Below, piece after piece: positions 38,315 through 49,472 of a DNA stretch of 64,000 nucleotides (its first letter is position 1; every line of letters begins with the position of its first letter). The notes under the pieces were generated by a model that did not search any database, was not told the DNA's origin, and saw nothing but the letters and a program-made list of their open reading frames with translations. The DNA is from Actinomucor elegans. Its lineage: Eukaryota > Mucoromycota > Mucoromycetes > Mucorales > Mucoraceae. A program made the position numbers and the translations under genes. The stretch spans positions 2,170,001 through 2,234,000 of the forward strand of contig JAMSLZ010000003.1 in NCBI GenBank assembly GCA_026027325.1. The letters run 5' to 3'.

Positions 38315-38976
38315 TATATCAATAGGATATAACCTAAATTTAAATTTCTGTAAAGGGGCCGTTGATTCACTCTTTACTTGATAAGAAGTATTTTCAGTGC
38401 GAACCAAAATACAATAATATAATGATGCATTCTGTTTGATACAGTTGAATGTCAATTTATCTATTATTTAAACAATAATGTGCTTTGATTTCGTATTACT
38501 ATCAGTAGATCCAAAGAATTTGCTATGTATCGAGCCTTGTTGAATATGCGTTAAACTACCTTGTTGTGAGATTAAACAAGTACTATCCTAGCATTTTGTA
38601 CAAGTATAACGTTTGTATTAAGGCTGACTCTTGTATATGGATCTCGCTTATTGCACTGAAATATGATGTGTAATAATGCAATTTCATCATGTGCGATTTT
38701 ATTTGCATTGTGTTCGTTTTCAAGCTTTGATTAGATTCGAGAAAAAAAAGTAAAAAAAAAAAAAACAAGCTTCCACTTATATTAGAGAGAAAATATAGGA
38801 ATCTTTAATTTTTGAGAAGAAAAATAAATATAAAAATATAAAAGCCTTTAACTTAAAAAGAGGGTGCAAAAGCAAAACGTTCGAAAAAAAAATCTGAGTA
38901 AGAATAACAAAAGGTTTTGACGGCTTTACATGGTGTAGTACTCATGTCTATGGATTTGTTGTGATTCTTTTCACTA

Positions 38977-39351
38977 CCTCGCATATGCACCAGTATAACA
39001 CGATGCCGCGTCTTCTTGGAATACGAAATCCTTATCCTCTCTATCAACCAGTTCTTTAAACTAGCGATGAAAGTCCTTTGCCAAAATGGTGAAGTATTCG
39101 TCCTGATTTACTGTGTCAACAATAACGGCTGCGGATCTAAATCAGCCAAGCTGAAAGAAACTCCAATTAACATGTTGAAGGGCTCAACATAGTCTTTTCT
39201 TCACATGATCCTCTGTTAAACGAAGTTTATGAGCTATAAATTAAGGTCTAAAGCCAAGGCTTTTTATACAATTGACAACAATATCTCTACTGACTTGGGT
39301 TTTCGTTATGTTAAATTCGTGCTTCAAATAATCATAAGTGATAAAGAGGTC
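38977..39351 (-). pseudogene. Decayed Tc1/mariner-type transposase fragment
   Basis: One continuous minus-strand frame of 125 codons, broken by four in-frame stops and no frameshift, reads like the middle of a Tc1-family DDE transposase. It contains a helical DNA-binding segment (DYLKHEFNITKTQVSRDIVV), KLRLTEDHVKKRL with ALQHVNW after a stop, VNQDEYFTILAKDFHR, and FVFQEDAASCYTGAYAR. The last matches the second catalytic Asp region (FQQDNAPCHTA type). The first Asp region is poorly kept and the C-terminal third is missing. No terminal repeats were identified around it. Confidence 0.65.
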
Positions 39352-40333
39352 TTTTTTTATATATATATACCATTGTAAATATTTCCAAACTATTTAATGG
39401 TCTTTTTGGTTGATCATAACTGTTGTTGAGGCAAAAAGGTATTAGTACACTTTATTCTATAAACGATATTTGGCTGTAGGCCTTGACGAGATAATTATGA
39501 CCCATATCTTATTGAGGGGATGCCCAATCATTTTAAGATAGAAAGCACTCAAGAAATGCTTCTCTTCGTATTGCATTTATGAACCATGGCTTATATTTGA
39601 GGGTATATTTGATTGATTTGTATAATACAAGACATTATTTATGTAGTCTTAGTTTTTGAAAGCCGCAGTAACTGTTTTTTATATATATTATTGAATACTG
39701 CGCATATGAAACAGAGTATCAGATGACATTCACACTGCTCGACGTTGCTATTCAAATGTACAATTATACTTTATGAAAAGAAGATTAAAGACTTTGACCA
39801 AAAATTTTTTTAATACCTTAGCTTGCGTAGTTTTGTAAATCTCCAAAACCAATGAAAGTTCGGGATGTCTTTATACTATTGACAGTGTTAAAGGCTTTTT
39901 AGAGGCATTATTTATAATATATCTTTTTTTTTTCTTGACAATCTCAAGTAATATATAGAGACGCTTTTGTTTTATAATAAAAGCCAATATAACAAAATTG
40001 AGCTTGACACAAAAATCAGCTTCAAAAATCAACTCGATATATGGTCATATCTGATCTAGAATTCATTTTCAGGTTGACCGACATTTGGTCAAAACCTTTT
40101 GCTTCATTGAATACTATGGATACAAATGACTATCACTTTGGTTAATCAGGTGGAGAAGTCTTTATAGTATTCCTAACACTTTTCATAATATTCACTATAG
40201 AATGAGCTCTTTTTTTTTTGTTTTGTTCCCTGAATGTTTGAAAATACTGATAAGCTTACCCGAACAGCGGCAGACATTAAAGTTAAGCTTTTGAAAGTCC
40301 CTTTTTGTTTTGCTGCGGCTTAAAACGTACCCT

Positions 40334-40341
40334 TATATAAA
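40334..40341 (+). promoter_or_regulatory. TATA box of the Ngl2-like gene
   Basis: TATATAAA 51 bp before the start codon. Confidence 0.5.
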
Positions 40342-40384
40342 CCCAAAAAAAGAAGTGTATTCTTGCTTTATTTGCTACTAGAAT

Positions 40385-41769
40385 ATGACAGAAAACATGC
40401 AAAGCAAAAAACCCAACAATATTGAAGAATTGAAGCGGCTCAAACTAGCAAAAAAAGAAGCAAAAAAGCGATTGAACGCCAAACCTCAGGTTGAGCAAGT
40501 TGCGCCACCCAAAGTGCTAGAGCGCGAGTTTGCCATAGTGCCTGATCAAGACATGTTAACAACGGTATTGGGCAATGTTCGTGTCATGACATTTAATGTA
40601 AGATCCACCTAGTTCGAATACTAGAGTCACATTAATAAAACCCCAAATTAGTTGTTGGCTCAATCGCTTATTAAACGCGAGCTGTTTCCAGATTCTGGTG
40701 ACATTTTAAAATGGGTAAGCAAGAATCTTTCATTTTGCATATTTTTTGGATAGACTCATAGCTGTGTGTTTTAGAAACCTAGAAGAAAGATGATCCTTGA
40801 TGAAATCAAGTTGTATGATCCAGATATTCTAACTATACAAGGTACATTCATTACAATGACCCAAGCAATTATTATCGTTTACATATTATTCTTGTAGAAC
40901 TAGATAATTTTGAATCATACTATCAAGAAATATTCACAAGCTTGGGCTATAAAGTAGATTACTATTTCCATCCCACAAAGAGACATGGGTGTGGTATCGC
41001 CTACAAGAGCCAAAAGTTTACCGCTGTCAAGTACAGCACAGTGGATTATAATACAGATACGACTTGCGCGCCTTCATTCATGACTGGAAACATTGCACAA
41101 ATCCTCGCCCTTCAATCTAACGCTCACCCCAATGTTGGGTTCGTAGTAGGCAATACTCATATGTATTGGAGGCCTACGTCTAATTATGAACGGTTTAGAC
41201 AAGCTGTCATTTATTCAAATCGGTTCCTTGAATTAAAGTCAGAACTACCTACGACGATGAAGTGGATTCCTTTTCTCCTTGGCGATTTCAATACTACACC
41301 TGATGATCCAGTGTATGGCATATTAACTATAGGTGAATTGACAAATGAACATATTGAAGATTTGAACGTATCTCGCTCTCTCACTGCGTCAGCTAGCCCT
41401 GAAGAAATCGATTCTTGTATTGAGCCAGAAGAAGATCCAACTTCTGGTGAAGCTATTTCAATTGATAATTTGGATACAGTGGATCAGCTTGTGAAAAAGT
41501 ATCAAAAATGTCAATGGACAAGTATTTACAGCAATTACGGAAAAATAGATCAGGATGTGAACCAACAAGGACTCTTTGGTGAACCCAAATTCTCAAACTA
41601 CTGTTCTCAATTCAAAGGCTTATTGGATTATATGTTTATAGATTCTTCCGTGACAACTTCAATCAAGCGTATATTAATGCCTCCAAAGGAAGAATTCATG
41701 AAGCCTTCGCTACCAAATAGAAACTTTGGAAGTGACCATCTGTGCTTGGTTGCAGATATTGAATATTAA
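40385..41769 (+). CDS. NGL2: Ngl2-like RNA exonuclease (EEP family)
   Basis: Endonuclease/exonuclease/phosphatase-fold nuclease of the Ccr4/nocturnin branch; yeast Ngl2 trims the 3' end of 5.8S rRNA. Four exons (40385-40597, 40652-40714, 40775-40841, 40898-41769) give 404 residues. After a basic coiled N-terminus (LKLAKKEAKKRLN), the catalytic fold runs: RVMTFNLLAQSLIKRELFPD (metal-site Asn), YDPDILTIQELDNFESYY (metal-binding Glu), TKRHGCGIAYKSQKF, GFVVGNTHMYWRP (catalytic His region), LLGDFNTTPDDPVYGIL (Asp/Asn pair), and FGSDHLCLVADIEY with the final Asp-His. An acidic insert (EEIDSCIEPEEDPTSGEA) splits the domain. There are no leucine-rich repeats, which sets it apart from Ccr4 itself. Ngl2 versus Ngl3 or a related paralog is not settled. 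Confidence 0.88.
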
Positions 41770-42653
41770 TATATATATATTATATATTGTGAATAAATTG
41801 CCTACTAGCTTATGGCTAAGGGTTGTTCATTTTAGAGTCTCTATAATAATTTCTTTGTAATATTGGAGTGAATTTACTGACTGATACTTTCGTCAATTTT
41901 AATGAATGGGGGGGGCGTATATCGTAAGCCCATCACCATCCATCCATGGGATGATTTCCAGACAAAATTCATCAATAAAATAATAGCTTCCAACTCCATA
42001 AAAAAAATAAGGTATAGCTTTTATTTCTGAGCAATTTACGTTTCAAGTAATGCTTTTTTTTAATGGATAAACTTTTATAGCTGTATATAGTTTGGTGCCA
42101 ACTATAGAAAGCTTCAATGATGAGCCATTTTCTTTTTGTTGTCTTGCAAAATTAGTATCAATCGAAAATAGAAAATAAGTGAGCTTAGAAATTTGATATG
42201 GTACATACTTGACTCGCGCAATCTTGAGTGATCTCGGCCAATGTCGCATCTGATGAGTATTTTATACTCGAAACAAGTTATTTGGTCTAGTAAAACTACA
42301 AAATTATGTAACTACTAGTGTTTTCATAAATGAATTGTACACATATGAAGTAACACATAACTTTCCCTCACTCACTTATAATAGCTATCTCTTTTTTTTT
42401 TCTTTCACATAATTAAACAACTTTAAACTTTGTCTTCTGGTCTAACAATAAAAATAGAGGAGGCTTTTGACAGGTATTATTAAACCATTTAATCGATAAT
42501 CAACTGTCCATGACAACTAGGACTGTATGTTAACGTAACCTGATCATCTAAAGCATTTTCCAAAAAGCAGTAATTGCTCAAACGCTTCCAGAAAATTTTT
42601 TTTCTCGCTGGGTGCACTTCTTTTCTTTTGACTTCTTACGGAAGTATAGATTT
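41770..42653. other. Intergenic region before the UHRF-like gene
   Basis: About 0.9 kb, AT-rich, with a G7 run near 41909. No gene is supported. Confidence 0.5.
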
Positions 42654-44675
42654 ATGCGAATCCAATTACTTATACCGAGCCAAAACCAAAAGAGCGTTTC
42701 TATTCAGGTCCTCAAGGACGAAAAAGTATCGACTTTACGCAAGATGGTCACTAAAGTTGTTAATGTTCCTGAAAGTTCCTTCTTACTAATCGCCTCAGGA
42801 AAAATTGTATGTTTTTATATGTGTATTATATTAACCAATATTAACTTTTTTTTGGGGGGATTATATGATAGATGCTGGATAAATGCCTTGATAAGAAACC
42901 AGCAACTTTATATTCTACTTATCGTGTTAAAGATAAAACATGTGTTTTTGTCCACTTGAAGCAACAGCAGCAAGTTCCTGTAGTACAACCAAAAATAAAA
43001 CGCGAAACCAAAAAACGCGTCAGAAAGTCTAGTATTATCCGTGATTTGAACGTTATTTCCACACCTTTTGGAAACCCACTTTGTCCAGAGTGTAAGAACG
43101 ATAATGGGAAAAAAAAATGTGCCGAGTGTGGTTGTGTGAAATGTCTGTTAAAAACTGGTGATCCTCTAGTAAGATGGATATATCACAGTTAGGTATCTTT
43201 TTATTTTTTTTTACTGATATATATATTTCGAGTAGATTTGCGATCAGTGCGACAACTATTGGCACGCAGAATGTGCAGGTCTATCCGGCATGCCTAAAGA
43301 TCAGTACTGGTATTGTCCTGAGTGTTATAATCATGATGGTAAAGTGATTGTTGGCAAAGGCGATGCAATGAAAGTCTCAAATACGCCAAAGCCTACAGTG
43401 ACTATACAAGATAATGAATGTGTGTTAGGTAAAAAAAAAAAAAAAAGCTCAATGAACGTCTGTGTAAGTCCTTGTTTATAACTGAAAAGAGTAGTATCTC
43501 AATATCACGTTGGTAAAATACCGGGAATTTATTGCGGACAGAGCTGGGCATACAGATCTCTGTTGAGCGAATGGGGTGTTCACCGATCCAATAGCTCTGG
43601 TGTATGTGGCTCCATAACAACAGGTGCAGTATCAATTGTATTATCTCTTGGTATGAAAGAAGATAGAGATGATGGATATGAATTTACGATGTCTGGTTCA
43701 GGTGGAGGTGTAAGACGTAAAGGCTGTGTAGATCATTCACAAGTCAAAACTAGCCAGACCTTAACAAGATCAAATCGTGCTTTAGCCATCACTTGTGATG
43801 CACCATTAAATGAAGAGGTAGGAGCCAGAGCGCGTAATTGGAGGAAGAGTCGGCCCGTTCGCGTATGCCGTTCAGCCTATTTAAGCAAAACAAACCCCAA
43901 GTTTGCACCCAGTGAAGGTGTACGATATGATGGTTTATACAAACTGGTCAAGTATTGGCCGCATACAGGTAAAAACAAGGAATTAAGTATCCACCTAATA
44001 CTGATTAATTTATAGATAGAAAGACTGGAATCATTGTATGGAAGTTTTTGTTCAGAAGAGATGATCAAGAACTACCGCCTTGGATGACAGGTGGCAAAGT
44101 AATGATGAAGAAAAGAGGGCTTCGAATGATTCGAATGGATAATGAATTGACCAAGAAGCTAGTAAAGTACAATATACCACCTCGAGTAAAGAAACTCATG
44201 TTGGGAGATACCCAGAACGAGCGACTGTGGGACCAAGTCAATCAAATGGAATTTTGGTCCGAGTACGAGTTTCTTCACTATGTATTTGATTCGGCTGTTA
44301 CATGCTCAAGTAACGTATGCCCAAAGCCAATCAAGGTAATTAAAATGAGCCCATATTTTAGTTCTGTGTTCATGACTAATATGCTTACATAAATGTTAGG
44401 ATCCTATCTCAGCACCTTGTGGCCATATTTGCTGTATGGAATGTTTGAATCAGAGCAAATCGAACCAATGCTTTACTTGTCGTGCAGAGATACCCATTAG
44501 TGCAATCAAAGTAAATGAGAAACTAATCAGGATACTACAAACCTTGAATTGGACCTATATACCTACAGAAGAAACGCTTCATCCTACTGTAAAGAGAGAA
44601 TTCACACAGCTTTCGTTAGCCGACCACTTACAGAAACCCAAAAAAGTGAAGATCTGTATTGAATACTTGGGTTAA
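42654..44675 (+). CDS. UHRF1-like UBL-PHD-SRA-RING ubiquitin ligase
   Basis: Architecture of the animal UHRF1/2 epigenetic regulators, which read methylated DNA and histone H3 and ubiquitinate H3. Six exons (42654-42806, 42872-43168, 43236-43428, 43492-43968, 44016-44335, 44400-44675) give 571 residues. Order: ubiquitin-like domain 1-80 (MRIQLLIPSQNQKSVSIQVL); a ~40-residue basic linker; pre-PHD zinc knuckle plus PHD at about 118-195 (LCPECKNDNGKKKCAEC, ICDQCDNYWHAECAGLSGMP, YWYCPEC); SRA/YDG at about 225-395 (WGVHRSNSSGVCGSITTGAV, EFTMSGSGGG, TLTRSNRALAITCDAPLNEE, SEGVRYDGLYKLVKYWPHTG, VWKFLFRRDD); RING at about 465-510 (SAPCGHICCMECLNQS, CFTCRAEI). No tandem Tudor domain fits between UBL and PHD. 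The first RING cysteine pair is irregular (CSSNVC). Exon 4 uses a GAG acceptor chosen to hold the frame. Domain calls are strong; function by analogy. Confidence 0.92.
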
Positions 44676-44873
44676 TCTCTTCTTATGACTATGGCTTATA
44701 ATAAAGGTATTTATTAAGTAAGATTAAGGGTTCAATATGGTGAATAGGGTTTTCAAAGTGATAGTTAAATAGATAATAAGGGTAAAATTGGTAATAATAG
44801 ATACTTCTCATTAGCGTAACGTAAGCAGTTTCTATTATGAGATTGATAGAAACAAAGGATGGGTCACACATTA

Positions 44874-46698
44874 TTAAGCTTTTTCTCGAATATTTGTTAC
44901 GTCAACAGCTGATGATGGATGGTCTTTTTTACTTCGAAAAGGTCCCAGCCAACCGAATAAACATCCAAGGAAAGAAGGTGGTGGAGGTTGATTGTTAGGA
45001 ACGGCTTTTCTCATAGCAGGTTTTGTAGCAACAGCTTCTTGCTGCTGCTGCTCAATGATTTGTCGTTCAGCTAGAATCCTATAGAGAATTGTTAGCCATG
45101 TATTCAAAAAGACTGTCGGGACTTACTCTTTCTTCTTGGCTTCTTTTTCGGCCAACATGGCAATCAAAGCACCACCGATACTTCCACCATCAGTAGCCAA
45201 TTCAACACGGATACGACGGCTCACTTCAGGACCAAACCAGGTGACTAGTGATTCATAGATTCGTTCGTGCATAGTTGGGTACTTTTCATAAGTGGATCCA
45301 TTTACACCAATGACAATAGGACCTGATCCATTCAATACCTCATCCTGCTGTTCGATCAACGAAGCCATTGCAGCACCAGCTAAACGAGCTGCACGATTAG
45401 AGACAATCTGACATAATTCTGAAAATAGTAAAAGATCTTGCTCGTTTACTGTATAACCGTTCTCAAAGTGAAACTGCTCTTGCAGGTGCTTGAATCGTGC
45501 TTCGGTGGAATCATTAAGACGGCTATGATATGTATGAGCGTAGCACGAAGTGTATCACATATACTTATTACCTTTCAATGTCACTTGCAATAGAGGTGCC
45601 AAATTCCATAGCCACTGCAAATTCCACTGGACGATGACCTTGAAACAAATGACCTTGCTGGATTAAATCAAGCGCTGCTAGTCTAACCAATTCACCGATA
45701 CAAGCACCAGACATCATTTTTTCATACAGTTGGAAATCAGGTTGAGAATGATTAGCATCCAGTTCGCGATCATACTTGTTTAAAGGTAAGTAGGCATCAC
45801 TACCAAAAATATCAATCTCGGTGTTGACTAGCATAGTAGTTCCTTCAGGGTATTGATGATGCTGATTTTGTAGTTTCACCATTCGAGATACTTTCTCGGG
45901 ATAAGCTGCATTAACACCTGTACCATAGATAAATCCCACGCGAGCTTCAGGGTTTGTGTACGCATGAGCTACCAAAGTGCCTACAGTATCATTTAACAAT
46001 GCAGTAACCTTTACATTCACTCCCTAACAAAATAACAAATAAGATAATCTGGATTACGCATTAAAATCATTAACTCACTTTGCGCTTAAACCCTTCTTGA
46101 AACAAAGCGGAAAGATCGTAACCTTCTACACCTTCAATTGTGAATCCCTTACCCATTCGAAGGATTTTACCCGCGGATATGCTTGTTTGACTAAATAATA
46201 TAAACATGAGCTTTTTTTTAAAAAAAAATCGCTTTTTTTTTTATATATATATATATAAACTTACTCGACAGGGAAACTCCAACAAACACCCAAAGACAAA
46301 GGACCATCGGCATGTACAGTATCATAACCTATCTTTTCAATCAGCTCAGCAATGGTATCTACAATCCAATCAAAAAAGGCGGTAGCACCACTGGTGCGTA
46401 GAGGGTCGTTGGGTGCAATATGGCGGCGGATTTCAGTGACTTTGACATTACAATCGCCCAACAGTTCGACTGCGCATACACGAAGTGTACTTCCACCTAA
46501 ATCCAAGGCTAAATAGGTGCCTATCTCTTTGCCTGTAGGCAACGTAGTGACATAGGACGGAATCATAGTAGCCAGACCTGTTGCAGAAGCTGTGTTGAGG
46601 CCGCTCTCGTATTCGGCTTTAAATCCATCGACTATCGCTTTGAATGTGATGTGATTCAAGCTGAAGGCGTCACGAATAGATTGTAGTGGATCAGACAT
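44874..46698 (-). CDS. Hexokinase/glucokinase with C-terminal extension
   Basis: ATP-dependent sugar kinase, first step of glycolysis. Five exons (46698-46265, 46190-46079, 46023-45572, 45522-45127, 45078-44874) give 532 residues. Motifs: LALDLGGSTLRVCAVEL (phosphate 1, with GST in place of the usual GTN), LGVCWSFPVEQTSISAGKIL and MGKGFTIEGVEGYDL (sugar-binding loop), LLNDTVGTLVAHAYTNPEA with the catalytic Asp, GFIYGTGVNAAYPE, and GPIVIGVNGSTYEKYP (adenosine motif). The catalytic core ends in the fourth exon. The fifth exon adds about 65 residues: Gln-rich EIIEQQQQEA-like helix, a proline run, the hydrophobic FLGCLFGWLGPF and a charged tail, which ordinary fungal hexokinases lack. Glucose versus broader specificity is not settled. 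It converges on the UHRF-like gene about 200 bp away. Confidence 0.92.
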
Positions 46699-47132
46699 AA
46701 TATGATAATAAACGAAAAAGAAAAAGAGGGCCTTGAAAAACTTTTTTTTTTCTCTCTTTTATATTAGTATTGCTTTATATGGTTGTGTACCGTAAAGTAA
46801 TATGAAGGAAAAAAAAAAGAATATCTGTAAAGTAGGTTTCTTTTATATGTAATCCGTCAGGTGGGACTTTGTGTATTGTCTTACGAACGAATCGCACGCC
46901 TTTTCCCTGAGACCCTGAACTTGATTATGTATATTTAATGGTGTATGTGAAAAACAAGTAAAAATACACAACATGTGCACCGTAGTCACTAATAATTTGG
47001 AGTTTGAATACCAAGTGTCACGCTTACATGAGTAACAATTGATTTTTTTTTATTATATTAGAATGAGTATGCATATGTGGAAATAAGAAAAAAAGTATAA
47101 AGTAAAAGAGTATATATATATATATATATATA
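46699..47132. other. Intergenic region between hexokinase and deaminase genes
   Basis: 434 bp holding the hexokinase promoter. On the minus strand TATAAAG-like elements occur about 60-80 bp upstream of the start. A TA dinucleotide run (about 47111-47132) abuts the deaminase stop codon. Confidence 0.5.
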
Positions 47133-48241
47133 TTATTCATCATAAGGTCCATTCAAAGGTGTTTGAGATCTTGAGCTAGAAGCCAACTTTTTAAGCTGCT
47201 TAACGCCACCTTGAAGAGACAAATTTTCTGGACCAATCAAAGACTGATGAACATGTTCAATAGACTTGAAATACTTGACAGTCTAAAGATGATATAAGTA
47301 ACTTATCTAATTAAGATACACTATGTCTTACCTTGACGTGTAATTCAAGGGTCGCGTCTTCATCGCACACGATCAAACTCTTAGGATGCATTTGAATGGC
47401 CGAAACAGTCCACATATGGTTCACACCACCTTCAATACAATTAGCCAAAGCAATAGCCTATTTTTTTTTTGTGTGAGTCACGGTCATACATTACATAATA
47501 CAACTATACCTTGTGTGCACCAGTAATAATAACAAGAACCTCACGAGCATCCATGACAGTACTAAGAATAAAGTCAGCTTACCTTGTTGAAACGAGTTTC
47601 AATTACTACTTACGCTACTCCAACAGTTAAAGCAAGTTTGGGTACCTTGGAGACATCGCCATCAAAGAAACGAGCGTTAGCAATGATAGTTTCATAGGCC
47701 AAAGTCTTAACACGCGTACGAGAAGTCAAGGAAGAACCAGGTTCATTGAAAGCAATATGACCATCGGGACCAATACCACCCAAGAAGAGTTCAATACCGC
47801 CAACGCGGGCAATTTCAGCCTCAAACTTTTTGCATTCTTCATCCAAGTCGGGAGCATTACCGTCCAAGATGTGTACATTCTCGGGCTTAATATTGACATG
47901 CATAAAGAGATTCTTCCACATGAAAGAGTGATAGGATTCAGGATGATCACGAGGCAAACCAACATATTCATCCATATTAAAAGTAATAACATGTTCAAAA
48001 CTGATCTCACCAGCCTTGTACATTTCCACAAGGACCTTGTAAACAGCTACAGGAGAGGAACCAGTGGGGAGACCAATAACAAAAGGACGCTCAGCAGTAG
48101 GATTAAATTGCTTGACGCGCTCCTTGACATAGTTGGCTAATTTTGATAAGATCAATACTTATTTTCTAACCTACTAACACACACCAACTTACCAACATAG
48201 TTTGTAACCTCGTCGTAATCGTCGCGAATAACCAATCTCAT
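47133..48241 (-). CDS. NAG1: Glucosamine-6-phosphate deaminase
   Basis: Converts glucosamine-6-phosphate to fructose-6-phosphate and ammonia, the last step of GlcNAc/chitin catabolism. Five exons (48241-48193, 48136-47614, 47561-47510, 47457-47332, 47282-47133) give 299 residues, slightly longer than the usual 260-290. Motifs: [16 protein letters not shown] at the start, [20 protein letters not shown] (phosphate loop), [20 protein letters not shown] with the catalytic Asp, [20 protein letters not shown] with the catalytic His, [40 protein letters not shown], and [13 protein letters not shown]. The C-terminal tail is basic and serine-rich. It lies upstream of the hexokinase gene on the same strand with 435 bp between, so each gene probably has its own promoter. 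Confidence 0.96.
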
Positions 48242-48306
48242 ATTTGTTTGATATAAAAGTGTTTGAAAGTAAGAAAGAGATAAGAAATGACTCAAAGAGA
48301 TGCCTT

Positions 48307-48314
48307 ATTTTATA
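48307..48314 (-). promoter_or_regulatory. TATA box of the GlcN6P deaminase gene
   Basis: TATAAAAT on the minus strand, about 66-73 bp before the start codon. Confidence 0.45.
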
Positions 48315-48929
48315 CAAAAATATTCATTACCCGAGTTCAGAGACAGGGTCTCGATGACCAATCACACTATGAACAAAAGGTTTCTGGGGCAACACCGGGA
48401 AAAGCGGCTTTTTTTTTTACTTTCAGGGTCTAAATACAGTATAGCTTTAGTTTGCTTTCTATGTACCAGGGTACAAGTAAAGCCAAGAAAGAATGAACCC
48501 AATCAGTGTTTCTTTCCTTATATATAGACGTCTTGTGGTATAGAAGAGTATATACTCGAAAGAAAAAACCTCGGGAAGACAATAATCGAGTGATTTCATA
48601 AGCAATGATATCATTGGTTCATATGATTACATAACCAAAAGGACCCTGGAAACTCGACCAGCTCACTTTTTAATCTAGCAAGAACCCTGGACTTTTGGAA
48701 TCAAACGTTAGACTTCTTTTTTGAACCCTTTTTTTAAGACCCTCAATTAGATAATTAACGTCATTATTTCTCAAATCCGCAAAAAAAAAGAAGTCCAGCT
48801 TTTTTTAACTGGGCACACTCGGTGATACCTTGTCCTCTATATCCGAGACTGTTTAATAAAGCTTAAGGAACAGTTTCGCTAATGAATACTATAAACTAAC
48901 AAATGAACACTCACAAATGGGCACGATTG

Positions 48930-49030
48930 CATAGATCTTGAATTCTGTTAGATGCGACAGCCTCCATAGGAATAGGGACACTCATCAAATGATTCATTAA
49001 GCTGAGATCGGTAGGGAGATCTACTATTAA
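48930..49030 (+). repeat. Dispersed degenerate repeat (copy D)
   Basis: Contains TCTGTTAGATGCGACAGCCT and, 60 bp on, ACTCATCAAATGATTCATTA followed by AGCTGAGATCGGTAGGGAGATC. Both align partly with the family seen at 35.9 and 55.7 kb. Confidence 0.35.
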
Positions 49031-49440
49031 TTAACCCGTCAAGCTAATTCCCAAAACTTAAATTTTTAAAAAATTAAGGCTCAAAAATGAATGTAGAATA
49101 CAATCATAGCCGTGTAAGGTGACAAGTGTCTATGGAAAACTTGTGGCATTAATAGAAGCTGTAGATAATTAGCTTCTTTTTTGGTTGGTTCCAATAGTAG
49201 AAAACTTTAAAATAAATATTTAATCCAGATGTGAACACTGGGTAATCGGAGCTTTCTGTAACTTTTCTTCAACTATATGTGAACTGAAAAGCGAACTCAG
49301 ACGAAAGATATATATATATATTGTTCTGGTCCTTTCCTGATTTTTGGAGTTATATCTTCATTAGCTGTTAATTTATATACTTTCAACATTTTGAACGATT
49401 TTGTCGAGAGGTACCATGAAACTTGTATTCATTCTCTCTT

Positions 49441-49442
<2 letters not shown>

Positions 49443-49472
<30 letters not shown>
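49443..49472 (+). repeat. Poly(T) tract, about 30 nt
   Basis: Intergenic uninterrupted T run. Confidence 0.85.

Larger units (their letters stand above)
38315..40384. other. Intergenic region with transposase relic
   Basis: 2.1 kb containing the Tc1-like relic (listed separately), an ATATAT run near 39358-39368 and otherwise AT-rich DNA without a gene. Confidence 0.5.
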
